Shown here: piece by piece, positions 52,512-60,672 of the stretch
Position numbering within the stretch: position 1 is the stretch's first letter
Layout of the letters: each line of letters starts with the position of its first letter
Source of the DNA: SZUA-36 sp963759155
GTDB lineage: Bacteria; Pseudomonadota; Gammaproteobacteria; Xanthomonadales; SZUA-36
Direction: 5' to 3'
DNA length: 64,000 bases
Assembly (NCBI GenBank): GCA_963759155.1
Contig: CAVWXX010000001.1
Span: 124,001 to 188,000 of the forward strand
Made by a program: the position numbers and the translations under genes
Notes under the pieces: generated by a model
What the model saw: only the letters and a program-made list of their open reading frames with translations
Databases searched by the model: none
Told to the model about the DNA's origin: nothing

Positions 52512-53072
52512 GTGCTTGCGCGCACTTGTCTATGGATACTCAGAAAACTTGGTTGGACGCTGAGCGTCGATCTGCCTGATATTCCCAAATTCGTCGTAAT
52601 TGCCGCACCACACACCAGCAACTGGGATTTCCCACTCACGATCCTGGCCGCCAAGGCCATCAATTTAAGCATTCACTGGATGGGCAAACATAGTATGTTC
52701 CGCCCGCCCTATGGTTGGTTTTTTCGCAAGTTAGGTGGCATTGCGATACATCGCAATGGAGGAAAAAACCACATCGATCAAATGGCTGACCTGTTTAAAC
52801 GTTCCGATCGTCTTATTCTGGCGCTTACGCCTGAAGGTACGCGTGGTAAAACGGATCACTGGAAGACGGGCTTTCATTCCATTGCCCGCGCGGCAAAGGT
52901 GCCTGTTTTGATGGTTTACCTCGATTATGGAAAAAAGCGGATAGGGATTGGCGGCATGTTTCTTCCGAGTGATGACATCGAGGCGGATTTTGAACTGATC
53001 CGCGAATATTACAAAGATGTCCGTGGCAAAAACCCCGAAAACGAAAGCCTGATCCGGCCGCGTGTAAGGTAG
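52512..53072 (+). CDS. 1-acyl-glycerol-3-phosphate acyltransferase-related protein
   Basis: About 186 residues from a GTG at 52512, just after ubiB. The acyltransferase HX4D block is PHTSNWDFP (about 35-43), followed by GKHSMFRPPYGWFFRKLGG (second block with IAIHRNGGKN) and the EGTR block in LTPEGTRGKTDHWKTGFH. This short form, without a membrane helix at the N-terminus, is common beside unrelated genes in proteobacteria and is annotated as a glycerol acyltransferase; the acceptor is unproven. Convergent with pldA (5-nt gap). Confidence 0.85.
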   Translation: MLARTCLWILRKLGWTLSVDLPDIPKFVVIAAPHTSNWDFPLTILAAKAINLSIHWMGKHSMFRPPYGWFFRKLGGIAIHRNGGKNHIDQMADLFKRSDRLILALTPEGTRGKTDHWKTGFHSIARAAKVPVLMVYLDYGKKRIGIGGMFLPSDDIEADFELIREYYKDVRGKNPENESLIRPRVR

Positions 53073-53077
53073 CGGGC

Positions 53078-54133
53078 CTACAGGTAATCGGTCAGGGATA
53101 TACCTATACCTATCCTGTTCACCCGCTGGTTGTAATCGATAAGGCTTTCGCCATAACCATTGAAATACTGGATATATCCTTTCAGATACGGATATTTCCA
53201 GAGTGGAAAACTCCAGCCAAACTCAACAGCCCCCTTGTCAAAGCCAGACTCAATATTGTTTCGTGACATGAAACTGAAAACGTTGCCCTTCCACTCATAA
53301 CCCGCACGCCATTCGAAATGCCCCATGTAATCAGTAATATCAGGGTTGTCATCATCCGAAGCATCCTCAGCAATTCTGACCCAGGGCTTGATACCAAAAG
53401 CAAAGTTTCCTCTTGCAAAAACAAAATTGGCATAGATGCGGTTCCAACTCCTGGAAAGCACGCCACCCTTGCCATTGGACTGGTGCACCACGCCAACCGA
53501 ATTGGCCAGGTTCCTGAAACCAAATATCTCCCAGGAAGGCGTGAACTGGGCCCATATTTCGGGCTCGTGATTGGTCTCTCTGAACGGGGAAGAAAGTTCA
53601 GAGTTATAAAACTGCCAGAAGGACCGGTTAGTATAGGCGGCGTAGATATCAACCTTGTCAAACAGGCCGACCCATAAAGGCGCTTTCAGGCTGATCTGGA
53701 ACTGGGCCTCGGTATCGTCAAACTTAATTGAGGGATCACGGTACTGTTCCTGATACAACTCCGCGTCATAACCTTTGGAGTTGTATGTGGCGGCCAGAAA
53801 ATAATTGGGTTTATGTGCCATGATGGTAAACGGCTGGAGAACGTGTTTTCTATCCGCTTTTAAGCGGTCGATGACCACGGCAGGTTGATCATCCTGCTCA
53901 ACTGTGCCCTCGGCTTCGACCTCAAGCTGAATCTGTTCAGCACAGCGGGCGCGTATTTCACCAACGGTGGTTGAGTCACTCGACTGAAGCAGCATCTGGG
54001 TCATGCAGGTTTCCAACTCGCCTGCCACGGCAGACGTGGATAAACCGAAGCTGGCCAGTCCTACAACCAGCATGCCCAGCCTGGCCCGTGTGTGCCATGC
54101 ATATCGCCTGTTTCGAACCTGCAAACATCTCAT
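53078..54133 (-). CDS. pldA: Outer-membrane phospholipase A
   Basis: A 351-residue outer-membrane enzyme (OMPLA) that removes acyl chains from phospholipids appearing in the outer leaflet. The signal peptide ends near residue 38 (STSAVAG). The catalytic residues keep the exact E. coli spacing: His217 and Ser219 in VVHQSNGKGG and Asn231 in SRSWNRIY, 14 residues after His, as His142/Ser144/Asn156. Other conserved pieces: HKPNYFLAATYNSK, APLWVGLFDKVDIYAAYTN and SFWQFYN. The barrel ends with RIGIGISLTDYL. It is followed by a PLD-family gene on the same strand. Confidence 0.96.
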   Translation of the reverse strand: MRCLQVRNRRYAWHTRARLGMLVVGLASFGLSTSAVAGELETCMTQMLLQSSDSTTVGEIRARCAEQIQLEVEAEGTVEQDDQPAVVIDRLKADRKHVLQPFTIMAHKPNYFLAATYNSKGYDAELYQEQYRDPSIKFDDTEAQFQISLKAPLWVGLFDKVDIYAAYTNRSFWQFYNSELSSPFRETNHEPEIWAQFTPSWEIFGFRNLANSVGVVHQSNGKGGVLSRSWNRIYANFVFARGNFAFGIKPWVRIAEDASDDDNPDITDYMGHFEWRAGYEWKGNVFSFMSRNNIESGFDKGAVEFGWSFPLWKYPYLKGYIQYFNGYGESLIDYNQRVNRIGIGISLTDYL

Positions 54134-54191
54134 TGGTTGAATCCTTTTATCTTCATGATTAAAACAGCAGACCTGATCAAAATACGACGCC

Positions 54192-55991
54192 TCAAAGTAC
54201 CGGGGTTATGAAGCCAAGAAATGTACTGACCAGGATGACCTGAGCGCGTCGTTTTCTGCTGATGACTTCCGGGAAACTCCCAACCGGGCGGTAGTTTTCA
54301 TAAAACCCTTCCGCCCCGGGTCGCAGGGGCTCAGCATCGGGCTTCAACTGGTAAAGCGTGGTCGAGCGATAGGGCCAGATATCAAAAATAGGCAGGCTGC
54401 GTGAAACCGATTCAAATGCGCCATTGATTCCGCTCAGCAGCGGAGGACCCTGGGGTTTCATTGCGGCCACCCAGCTATTACCCGGCTCAATGTCCTTACG
54501 AATACTTTTCTCCAATTCTTCCGCAAACGCCTTGTCGCGGATGATAACGCCATTTTCGGTATTAAAACCTTCTCCACGCGGATCAAGGTTATGTGAGCCT
54601 ACCATCGAGACAAAACCATCGATAACAAACGACTTGGCATGTAAGCCTGATCTTGGTCCGGGTCTCTCCAATGCAGGGTTTGGGCCGACTGCGGGTATTT
54701 CACCGCTGCTGACACCCCGCTTCTTTTCAAGGATCAACTGTGGCATGCGCGGGAAAAACTCTGCGGCATCCAACGGGTAAGGACGAAACTCATAAACATT
54801 AAAGCCAAGGGTTTTGATGTAATGTTTTTTGTGTTTATAGGTAAACGCATAAGCCGAAAATGCATCGGTCGCCGCCAGGCTGTTGGTAGAGAATATGAAC
54901 TCGATATCCGGATGATCCTTGCGCAAGGTCTTGAACAGTTTGCGCGAACGATTCGACAAAACCAGGTACGGCGATTGTATGACCACCGAGTGCTCGGCCG
55001 CCGCCAATGCCGCATGCAAGCTTTCAGTGCTGTTCACGCGTGATTTGGCATCCTTACTGCTTGAGTGCGGCAAATCATAGACATACTCAATTTCGCCAAC
55101 ATGATGGGCTGTATCGACAAACAGCGAATACATCAACTGTTTGTCCTCAACATCTCTGAGAATGTGTAAAAGCCGTTCATCCACTTCAAACGCTTCCAGC
55201 GATGGGGACTCATCACCCGCAATCAGGGGTGCCACATCTTGCAGATGACCTACTTCAGCTGTCAGATCACTTTCCCAGAATTCATTGAATGAAACCCGCA
55301 TCTCAGCGGCTACCTGCCCGTAGATCAGCACCTCGCGATCTTTGAAATCGTAATCGACATCGAAATCAAAATAGCGGTCAGCAATATTACGTCCGCCTGT
55401 CATACCGACCACGTCGTCGACCACCAGCAATTTGCTGTGCATACGCTGATTGGTTTTTGTAAAACAACAGGTCACACCACCAAACATGGTGTACTTGTTG
55501 GTTTTCGCCATATTAAACAGAGGGTTGTAAAGACGCACTTCGAAGTTTTGGTGTTCCAGCGTCAGGCCGGCAAGATAGTCGACGTCCGAGACGGTAAACA
55601 TCTGGTCGAAAAGTATTCGCACCTTGACCCCGCGTTTCGCCGCCTCCATCAATTCATGCACTAAAAGACCACCTGTCTGATCCCTGCGGAACAGAAAGTT
55701 CTGAAACTGGATGCTTTGCTTTGCAGCCCTGATCAGGTGCACACGGGCTTTGAGAGCATCCTCACCGATATCCAATAACGCTGCATGATGCTCATTTTTA
55801 CGTGTGTCGATAATTCCCAGGTACATCAATGGCGACTGGACAGCACAAAAAGGGTCTTTGGCCGCCTCGCACTGCACTTCAACCGAACGCTGTACTGCAA
55901 TCTTTTCATTTACAGCTTGCTTGATCTCAGGCTGAACCTGGGTGGTGCAGCCATAAATCAGCAATAGGAGTAAATAAAAAACATTTTTCAT
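54192..55991 (-). CDS. Phospholipase D-family lipoprotein (cardiolipin synthase-like)
   Basis: About 599 residues. The ATG at 55991 gives a lipoprotein signal ending LIYGC (Cys15). Two HKD motifs are intact: His185-x-Lys187-x4-Asp192 in MHSKLLVVDDVVGMTGGRN and, near residue 465, HAKSFVIDGFVSMVGSHN, each followed by the usual GG/GS-N. This is the layout of cardiolipin synthase/PLD enzymes, which join or cleave phospholipids through a phospho-His intermediate. A lipid-anchored form suggests action at the envelope. A loop with Cys-Cys (GGVTCCFTKTNQ) precedes the first HKD. It lies 58 nt upstream of pldA on the same strand. Confidence 0.9.
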   Translation of the reverse strand: MKNVFYLLLLLIYGCTTQVQPEIKQAVNEKIAVQRSVEVQCEAAKDPFCAVQSPLMYLGIIDTRKNEHHAALLDIGEDALKARVHLIRAAKQSIQFQNFLFRRDQTGGLLVHELMEAAKRGVKVRILFDQMFTVSDVDYLAGLTLEHQNFEVRLYNPLFNMAKTNKYTMFGGVTCCFTKTNQRMHSKLLVVDDVVGMTGGRNIADRYFDFDVDYDFKDREVLIYGQVAAEMRVSFNEFWESDLTAEVGHLQDVAPLIAGDESPSLEAFEVDERLLHILRDVEDKQLMYSLFVDTAHHVGEIEYVYDLPHSSSKDAKSRVNSTESLHAALAAAEHSVVIQSPYLVLSNRSRKLFKTLRKDHPDIEFIFSTNSLAATDAFSAYAFTYKHKKHYIKTLGFNVYEFRPYPLDAAEFFPRMPQLILEKKRGVSSGEIPAVGPNPALERPGPRSGLHAKSFVIDGFVSMVGSHNLDPRGEGFNTENGVIIRDKAFAEELEKSIRKDIEPGNSWVAAMKPQGPPLLSGINGAFESVSRSLPIFDIWPYRSTTLYQLKPDAEPLRPGAEGFYENYRPVGSFPEVISRKRRAQVILVSTFLGFITPVL

Positions 55992-56117
55992 TTGGGTGCT
56001 GGAGAAATTTTTTCGATATAGCCCGACAGAACTTCGCAATTTTATATTAAGTGCGATGCCTTGTTGTGTTTATTTGCCTTTGCTCGTGAGACGAATCCAT
56101 GACACAACATGGAACAA

Positions 56118-56864
56118 CTATCTTGAGAGACTGAAACCCTCAAGCCGCAACACTGGTTGCCGAACTGCGACCACCGCAATGGTATCGGCGGCCGGTTCAG
56201 CAACGGCCAGTTTCCAGGCAGCAGGATCATCATCCGGCATATCCAGTACCGAAGGTGGCCTGTCCGGGTCAACATCTACTGTAAAACGACGTAACTGGTT
56301 AGCAATGCCAACACCGCTTGCCTTGACAATGGCTTCTTTACAAGCCCAGGTATGCATGAACGCGCGACGTAACTCCTCTTCGCCAAGCCCGGAAAGGTTC
56401 GATATTTCCTGCTCACTGAAATATCGTCTCGCCAATGCCATCGGCTTACCTGGACTGCGCCTGGCCATTTCCATATCAACACCAATCGTCACTCCACCAC
56501 TGACTCCAATCAGGTAGCAGTCTCCGCTACGGGCCACGCTAAAATTCAGCTCTCCGTTGGACAGGCTGGGGTCCAGTTCCGGCCTGCCCTTAACCCTGCG
56601 GGTGATACGAACATCCTTACCGGGCAGGTCAAGATAGGCCCCGAGGAGCAAACGCAGGTAAAAACGCCGTGTAGCCCGCTGCTGAACGAGAGTCAGTGCA
56701 GTGCTATCACCGGGTGTCAATGAATTGAGTGGGCTCGACAACAGCCTGAGATCCAGATGCCACAGGTGGACATCGTCACCAAACGGTTTCTGAAGCCCGC
56801 GTAATGGTAATTTTCTTTGGCTGAATGAATCCGGCCCGATCACCCTGACTTTTATTTTTTCCAC
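56118..56864 (-). CDS. 4'-phosphopantetheinyl transferase, Sfp type
   Basis: A 248-residue enzyme that loads the phosphopantetheine arm of CoA onto carrier proteins. Motifs: RRFYLRLLLGAYLDLPG, KGRPELDPSLSNGELNFSVARSGD, the Mg-binding IGVDMEMARR and WACKEAIVKASGVGI. The double length compared with AcpS and the WACKEA block place it in the Sfp/EntD/HetI class. No polyketide, peptide-synthetase or carrier-protein gene is in the window. It is divergent from oleA, sharing the 188-nt gap that carries a palindrome, so a link to ole expression is possible but not shown. Confidence 0.92.
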   Translation of the reverse strand: MEKIKVRVIGPDSFSQRKLPLRGLQKPFGDDVHLWHLDLRLLSSPLNSLTPGDSTALTLVQQRATRRFYLRLLLGAYLDLPGKDVRITRRVKGRPELDPSLSNGELNFSVARSGDCYLIGVSGGVTIGVDMEMARRSPGKPMALARRYFSEQEISNLSGLGEEELRRAFMHTWACKEAIVKASGVGIANQLRRFTVDVDPDRPPSVLDMPDDDPAAWKLAVAEPAADTIAVVAVRQPVLRLEGFSLSR

Positions 56865-56942
56865 TCTTTGCCGACTATCGCGCCAAAACTCATGTTGCCC
56901 TGGCCGCTCCCTGAATCAATAAAGGAATCAGTCTAATACATA

Positions 56943-56991
56943 GTAGCGTCAACAGGTACCTTGTAGCCTCAACACCGCGCTTAGGCTACAA
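56943..56991 (+). promoter_or_regulatory. Operator-like palindrome and direct repeat upstream of oleA
   Basis: TTGTAGCCT (56961-56969) and AGGCTACAA (56983-56991) form a perfect 9-bp inverted repeat with a 13-nt spacer. GTAGCGTCAACA (56943-56954) and GTAGCCTCAACA (56963-56974) are direct repeats exactly 20 bp apart with one mismatch. The right arm overlaps TACAAT (56987-56992), a fair -10 box. This could be a regulator binding site over the ole promoter; a TTGTAG -35 would sit 20 nt away, which is longer than ideal. Confidence 0.5.
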
Positions 56992-57052
56992 TATCGTCTT
57001 CAAAAAAATCATGCCTGAACCGACGGCCCCTTCTTTTTTAATCCGGACACAC

Positions 57053-58069
57053 ATGCAATTTAAAAATGTTGTAATTCAATCCCTTGCCGCCGTTGATGCG
57101 CCTGTTGAAATGACTTCGGCAGAAATCGGCGTTCAATTGCTGCCGGCAACGAAGCGTCTCGGGCTACGCGAGGGACTCATAGAAGAAATATCCGGAATCA
57201 AGGCCCGCCGCTTCTGGAACCGGGGTACTCAACCTTCTGACGCGGCTACCATGGCAGCAGAAGAGGCCATCGCTGATGCCGGAATTGACCGGGATAAAAT
57301 CGGTGTATTGATCAACACATCGGTCTGCCGGGACTATCTGGAACCGTCCACCGCCTGTCTCGTACATGGCAATCTCGGTCTGCACGAACGTTGTCTCAAT
57401 TTTGATATTGGCAATGCCTGCCTGGCCTTTTTGAACGGTATGGACGTTGCGGCGCGTATGATTGAGCGCGGCGAAATTGAATACGCCTTGATCGTCGATG
57501 CTGAATCCAGCCGGCCCATCACCGATGCCACCATCGAACGCCTGTCACAGCCAGGTGTTGAAGAGGCACAGTTTCGTGCCGAGTTTGCTTCCCTGACACT
57601 GGGCTCCGGTGCCGCTGCCGTTATTATGTGTCGGCGTGAATTGGCACCCGCTGGCCATTCCTACCTGGGTGGTGTCACCCGCGCTGCAACGCAGTTCAAC
57701 AAGCTCTGTTATGGCCAGATGGATCGCATGGTGACAGATACACGGGTCCTGTTAACGGAAGGCCTGAAACTTGCCACCAAGACATTCGCAGCCGCCCGTG
57801 AAAAGTTGGGCTGGGTGGTCGAAGAATTGGATCAATTTATTATTCACCAGGTGAGCAAGGCGCATACCGACTCCCTGATGAAGGTTTTAGGTCTGGATCC
57901 GGATAAAATTCACCGGATCTACCCCGAACTCGGTAATATCGGCCCGGCAGCAGTACCAATTGCATTGGCAAAGGCGGTTGCGATGGGAAAAATTAAACGT
58001 GGTGACCGGATCGCCCTCTTAGGTATCGGTTCCGGTTTGAACTGCTCGATGGCAGAAATTGTCTGGTGA
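57053..58069 (+). CDS. oleA: OleA thiolase-fold acyl-CoA condensing enzyme
   Basis: A 338-residue FabH/thiolase-fold enzyme. In characterised Ole pathways OleA condenses two long-chain acyl-CoAs head to head, giving a beta-ketoacid. The catalytic Cys123 is in NACLAFLNGM (OleA-type NACL.F.NG), Glu97 in YLEPSTAC corresponds to the OleA glutamate, His265 is in IIHQVSKAH and Asn295 in ELGNIGPAAVP. The start at ATG 57053 gives MQFKNVVIQSLA, the family opening; an ATG at 57011 would add 14 unconserved residues. oleB, oleC and oleD follow on the same strand, confirming OleA rather than FabH. Confidence 0.94.
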   Translation: MQFKNVVIQSLAAVDAPVEMTSAEIGVQLLPATKRLGLREGLIEEISGIKARRFWNRGTQPSDAATMAAEEAIADAGIDRDKIGVLINTSVCRDYLEPSTACLVHGNLGLHERCLNFDIGNACLAFLNGMDVAARMIERGEIEYALIVDAESSRPITDATIERLSQPGVEEAQFRAEFASLTLGSGAAAVIMCRRELAPAGHSYLGGVTRAATQFNKLCYGQMDRMVTDTRVLLTEGLKLATKTFAAAREKLGWVVEELDQFIIHQVSKAHTDSLMKVLGLDPDKIHRIYPELGNIGPAAVPIALAKAVAMGKIKRGDRIALLGIGSGLNCSMAEIVW

Positions 58070-58121
58070 TAAGCAGGCATCATGACCAAGCCGGCGCGAC
58101 CGGCTGAGCGAGTCAGAGCAC

Positions 58122-59030
58122 GTGTACCAACCTCCTGAGCACCTTTACCCGTTCCAGTCACAATGGCTGGACATTTCCGGGCACCGCATGCACTTTCTTG
58201 ACGAAGGTCCACGTGATGCGCCGATTGTTTTGATGGTACACGGCAATCCAACCTGGTCTTTCTACTATCGCAACCTGGTCCTGGCACTTCGCGACCGTTA
58301 CCGTTGCATCGTTCCTGACCATATTGGTTGTGGTTTGTCCGATAAGCCCGCCGCTGAACAATATCCCTACACCCTTGCGCGCAGGATTTCCGACCTCGAT
58401 GCTTTGATGGGTCATCTTCAGCCTGAAACAACGATCAATCTCGTCGTACATGACTGGGGCGGCATGATCGGTTTTGGCTGGGCTGTCGAGCGACCCGGCA
58501 AGATCGGCAACATGATCATCGGCAACACGGCGGCATTCCCGTTACCTCCAGAGAAAAAACTACCCGCTGCACTTTGGCTGGTTCGCAACACAAAACTTGG
58601 TGCGCTGCTGGTACAGGGTCTAAACGCGTTTTCAGGTATTGCTGCACGTGTGGCGTTTAAAAAACCCGTCAGCAAAGACGTCCGCAAAGCGTTTACAGGA
58701 CCCTATGATTCATGGGACAACCGCATTGCGACCTTGCGCTTTGTGCAGGACATCCCACTCGATGCCGATGACCCTGGCTACAGGATTGTAGAGATGACCG
58801 AATCACGTCTGCCGGAGTTTGCGGGCAAACCCTGCCTGATTGCCTGGGGTGACAAAGATTTCGTTTTTGACCGGCATTTTTTGAAAAAGTGGAAAAATAT
58901 TTTTCCACATGCAACGGTGCTCGAGTACCCGGATTGCGGTCATTATATTTTTGAAGACGGCGGCCCGGCCCTGACCCGGGCCATCAGTGACTTCATGGAC
59001 GAAAATGAGCACGGATTCGAACAGGACTAA
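58122..59030 (+). CDS. oleB: OleB beta-lactone decarboxylase (alpha/beta hydrolase)
   Basis: A 302-residue alpha/beta hydrolase of the haloalkane dehalogenase branch. In the Ole pathway OleB removes CO2 from the beta-lactone to give a cis-olefin. The nucleophile is Asp111 in VVHDWGGMIG, the oxyanion strand is MVHGNPTWSFYYRN, and the catalytic His is in CGHYIFEDGG near 280. The start is GTG at 58122; an in-frame stop lies just upstream and no ATG fits. The ribosome binding site is weak. OleB and OleC are separate proteins here, unlike the OleBC fusions of some bacteria; they overlap by 26 nt. Confidence 0.93.
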   Translation: MYQPPEHLYPFQSQWLDISGHRMHFLDEGPRDAPIVLMVHGNPTWSFYYRNLVLALRDRYRCIVPDHIGCGLSDKPAAEQYPYTLARRISDLDALMGHLQPETTINLVVHDWGGMIGFGWAVERPGKIGNMIIGNTAAFPLPPEKKLPAALWLVRNTKLGALLVQGLNAFSGIAARVAFKKPVSKDVRKAFTGPYDSWDNRIATLRFVQDIPLDADDPGYRIVEMTESRLPEFAGKPCLIAWGDKDFVFDRHFLKKWKNIFPHATVLEYPDCGHYIFEDGGPALTRAISDFMDENEHGFEQD

Positions 59031-60672
59031 GACCTGCAATATCGCTTCGGCCCTGGCCCAACAGGCTGAGCAACAAGGCCAGAATGTCGCGATTCACTAT
59101 CCCGTCGGCAAGCGCGGCAGCCACATCACCTATGAATCGGTCACTTACTCGGCACTTGACCAGCTATCGGATGAATACGCGCATGGCCTGATCGACTATG
59201 GTATTGGTCGCGGTGTCCGCAGTGCATTGATGTTGACACCCGGTCTGGATTTCTTCGCGATGTTTTTCGCCTTGTTCAAGGCTGGCGCCGTACCGGTGCT
59301 GATTGATCCGGGTATTGGCATCAAGCCGCTTAAATCATGTCTCGCAGAAGCCAAACCAGAAGCATTCATTGGTGTTACAAAAGCTCAGATAGCCCGCGGT
59401 TTACTGGGCTGGGCGCCCGGCGTCAAACTCGTCACCTCTGGCCCCAAGCTGGGCTGGGGCGGGCTGAATACAAAGCAGTTACGCAAGCTGGGGCAGAAAT
59501 CTCCAGGTAGGGTGCTGGCGAATACGCAAGCCGACGAGATGGCTGCCCTGCTATTTACATCGGGCAGCACCGGCATTCCCAAAGGCGTGGTCTACCAACA
59601 CCGGCATTTCATCGCCCAGGTGACGATGCTTCAGTCGGCATTTGATATCCGCCCGGGCGAAGTCGACCTGCCAACATTCCCGCCGTTTGCCCTATTCGAC
59701 CCGGCGATGGGTATGACAACGGTTGTACCGATGATGGACCCCACCCGACCGGCAAAGGCGGACCCACGCCTGCTGATACAAACCATTGAACGCTTTGGCG
59801 TCACCAACATTTTCGGCTCACCGGCATTATTGAATGTATTGGGTCGCTATACGGAGACACAGGACATTCATCTGCCAACGGTACGCAGGGTTATCTCGGC
59901 CGGTGCCGCGATGCCGGTGGCTACTATCCGGCGGATGCAGAAAGCACTGCCTCCCGGTGCCGAGGTCCATACACCCTACGGCGCAACTGAGTGCCTGCCT
60001 GTGGCCAGTGTTTCCGGCACTGAACTCAGTGCCCGGGTCGAGAAGCTCACATCGGTCGGCGAAGGTACCTGTGTCGGCCGGCCGGTTGCCCCGAATAATG
60101 TAAGGATCATAGCGGTCACCGATGATGCGGTAGAGTTTTTTGAAGACAGCATCAAGTTACCACCCGGTGTGGTTGGTGAAATCATTGTCAATGGTCCGAC
60201 ATCGACAGACAGCTACTGGCAAAAACCGGAACAAACCGCGCTCGCCAAGATGACCGATTCCCAGGGCAGAACCTGGCACCGTATGGGCGATGTGGGTTAT
60301 TTCGATACAGATGGCCGTTTATGGTATTGCGGGCGTAAATCCCAAAGGGTGATAACTGAAAATGACTGCCTGTACGCCGACCAGGTGGAAGCCATATTTA
60401 ACGTTCATCCCGAGGTGGCCCGCACTGCACTGGTCGGTATCGGTGATGCCGGCCGCCAGACCCCGGTACTTTGTGTAGAGCCACTCGAAAAGCCGGACGC
60501 AGCCCGACGCCACCGCATTGAGCATGATCTGCTTCAGCTTGGACAGAGTCATGCTGTTTCAAGGCCGGTTCAAAAAATTCTTTTCCATAAGTCTTTCCCC
60601 GTCGATATTCGCCATAACGCCAAGATCGGCAGAGAAAAACTCGCAGCCTGGGCAGAGAAGAGACTCGCATGA
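59005..60672 (+). CDS. oleC: OleC beta-lactone synthetase (AMP-ligase fold)
   Basis: About 555 residues of the acyl-adenylating superfamily. OleC activates the beta-hydroxyacid with ATP and closes the beta-lactone. Signature blocks: the P-loop LLFTSGSTGIPKGVVYQH, FPPFALFDPAMGMTTVVP, FGSPALLNVLGRY, TPYGATECLPVA (A5) and the GDVGYFDTDGRLWYCGRKSQRV hinge (GRK/S region). The ATG at 59005 is preferred to 58987; it lies inside the end of oleB. The stop overlaps the oleD start by 4 nt (ATGA), so oleBCD are translationally linked. The neighbours and the family's YGATE pattern separate it from ordinary acyl-CoA ligases. Confidence 0.94.
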   Translation: MSTDSNRTKTCNIASALAQQAEQQGQNVAIHYPVGKRGSHITYESVTYSALDQLSDEYAHGLIDYGIGRGVRSALMLTPGLDFFAMFFALFKAGAVPVLIDPGIGIKPLKSCLAEAKPEAFIGVTKAQIARGLLGWAPGVKLVTSGPKLGWGGLNTKQLRKLGQKSPGRVLANTQADEMAALLFTSGSTGIPKGVVYQHRHFIAQVTMLQSAFDIRPGEVDLPTFPPFALFDPAMGMTTVVPMMDPTRPAKADPRLLIQTIERFGVTNIFGSPALLNVLGRYTETQDIHLPTVRRVISAGAAMPVATIRRMQKALPPGAEVHTPYGATECLPVASVSGTELSARVEKLTSVGEGTCVGRPVAPNNVRIIAVTDDAVEFFEDSIKLPPGVVGEIIVNGPTSTDSYWQKPEQTALAKMTDSQGRTWHRMGDVGYFDTDGRLWYCGRKSQRVITENDCLYADQVEAIFNVHPEVARTALVGIGDAGRQTPVLCVEPLEKPDAARRHRIEHDLLQLGQSHAVSRPVQKILFHKSFPVDIRHNAKIGREKLAAWAEKRLA

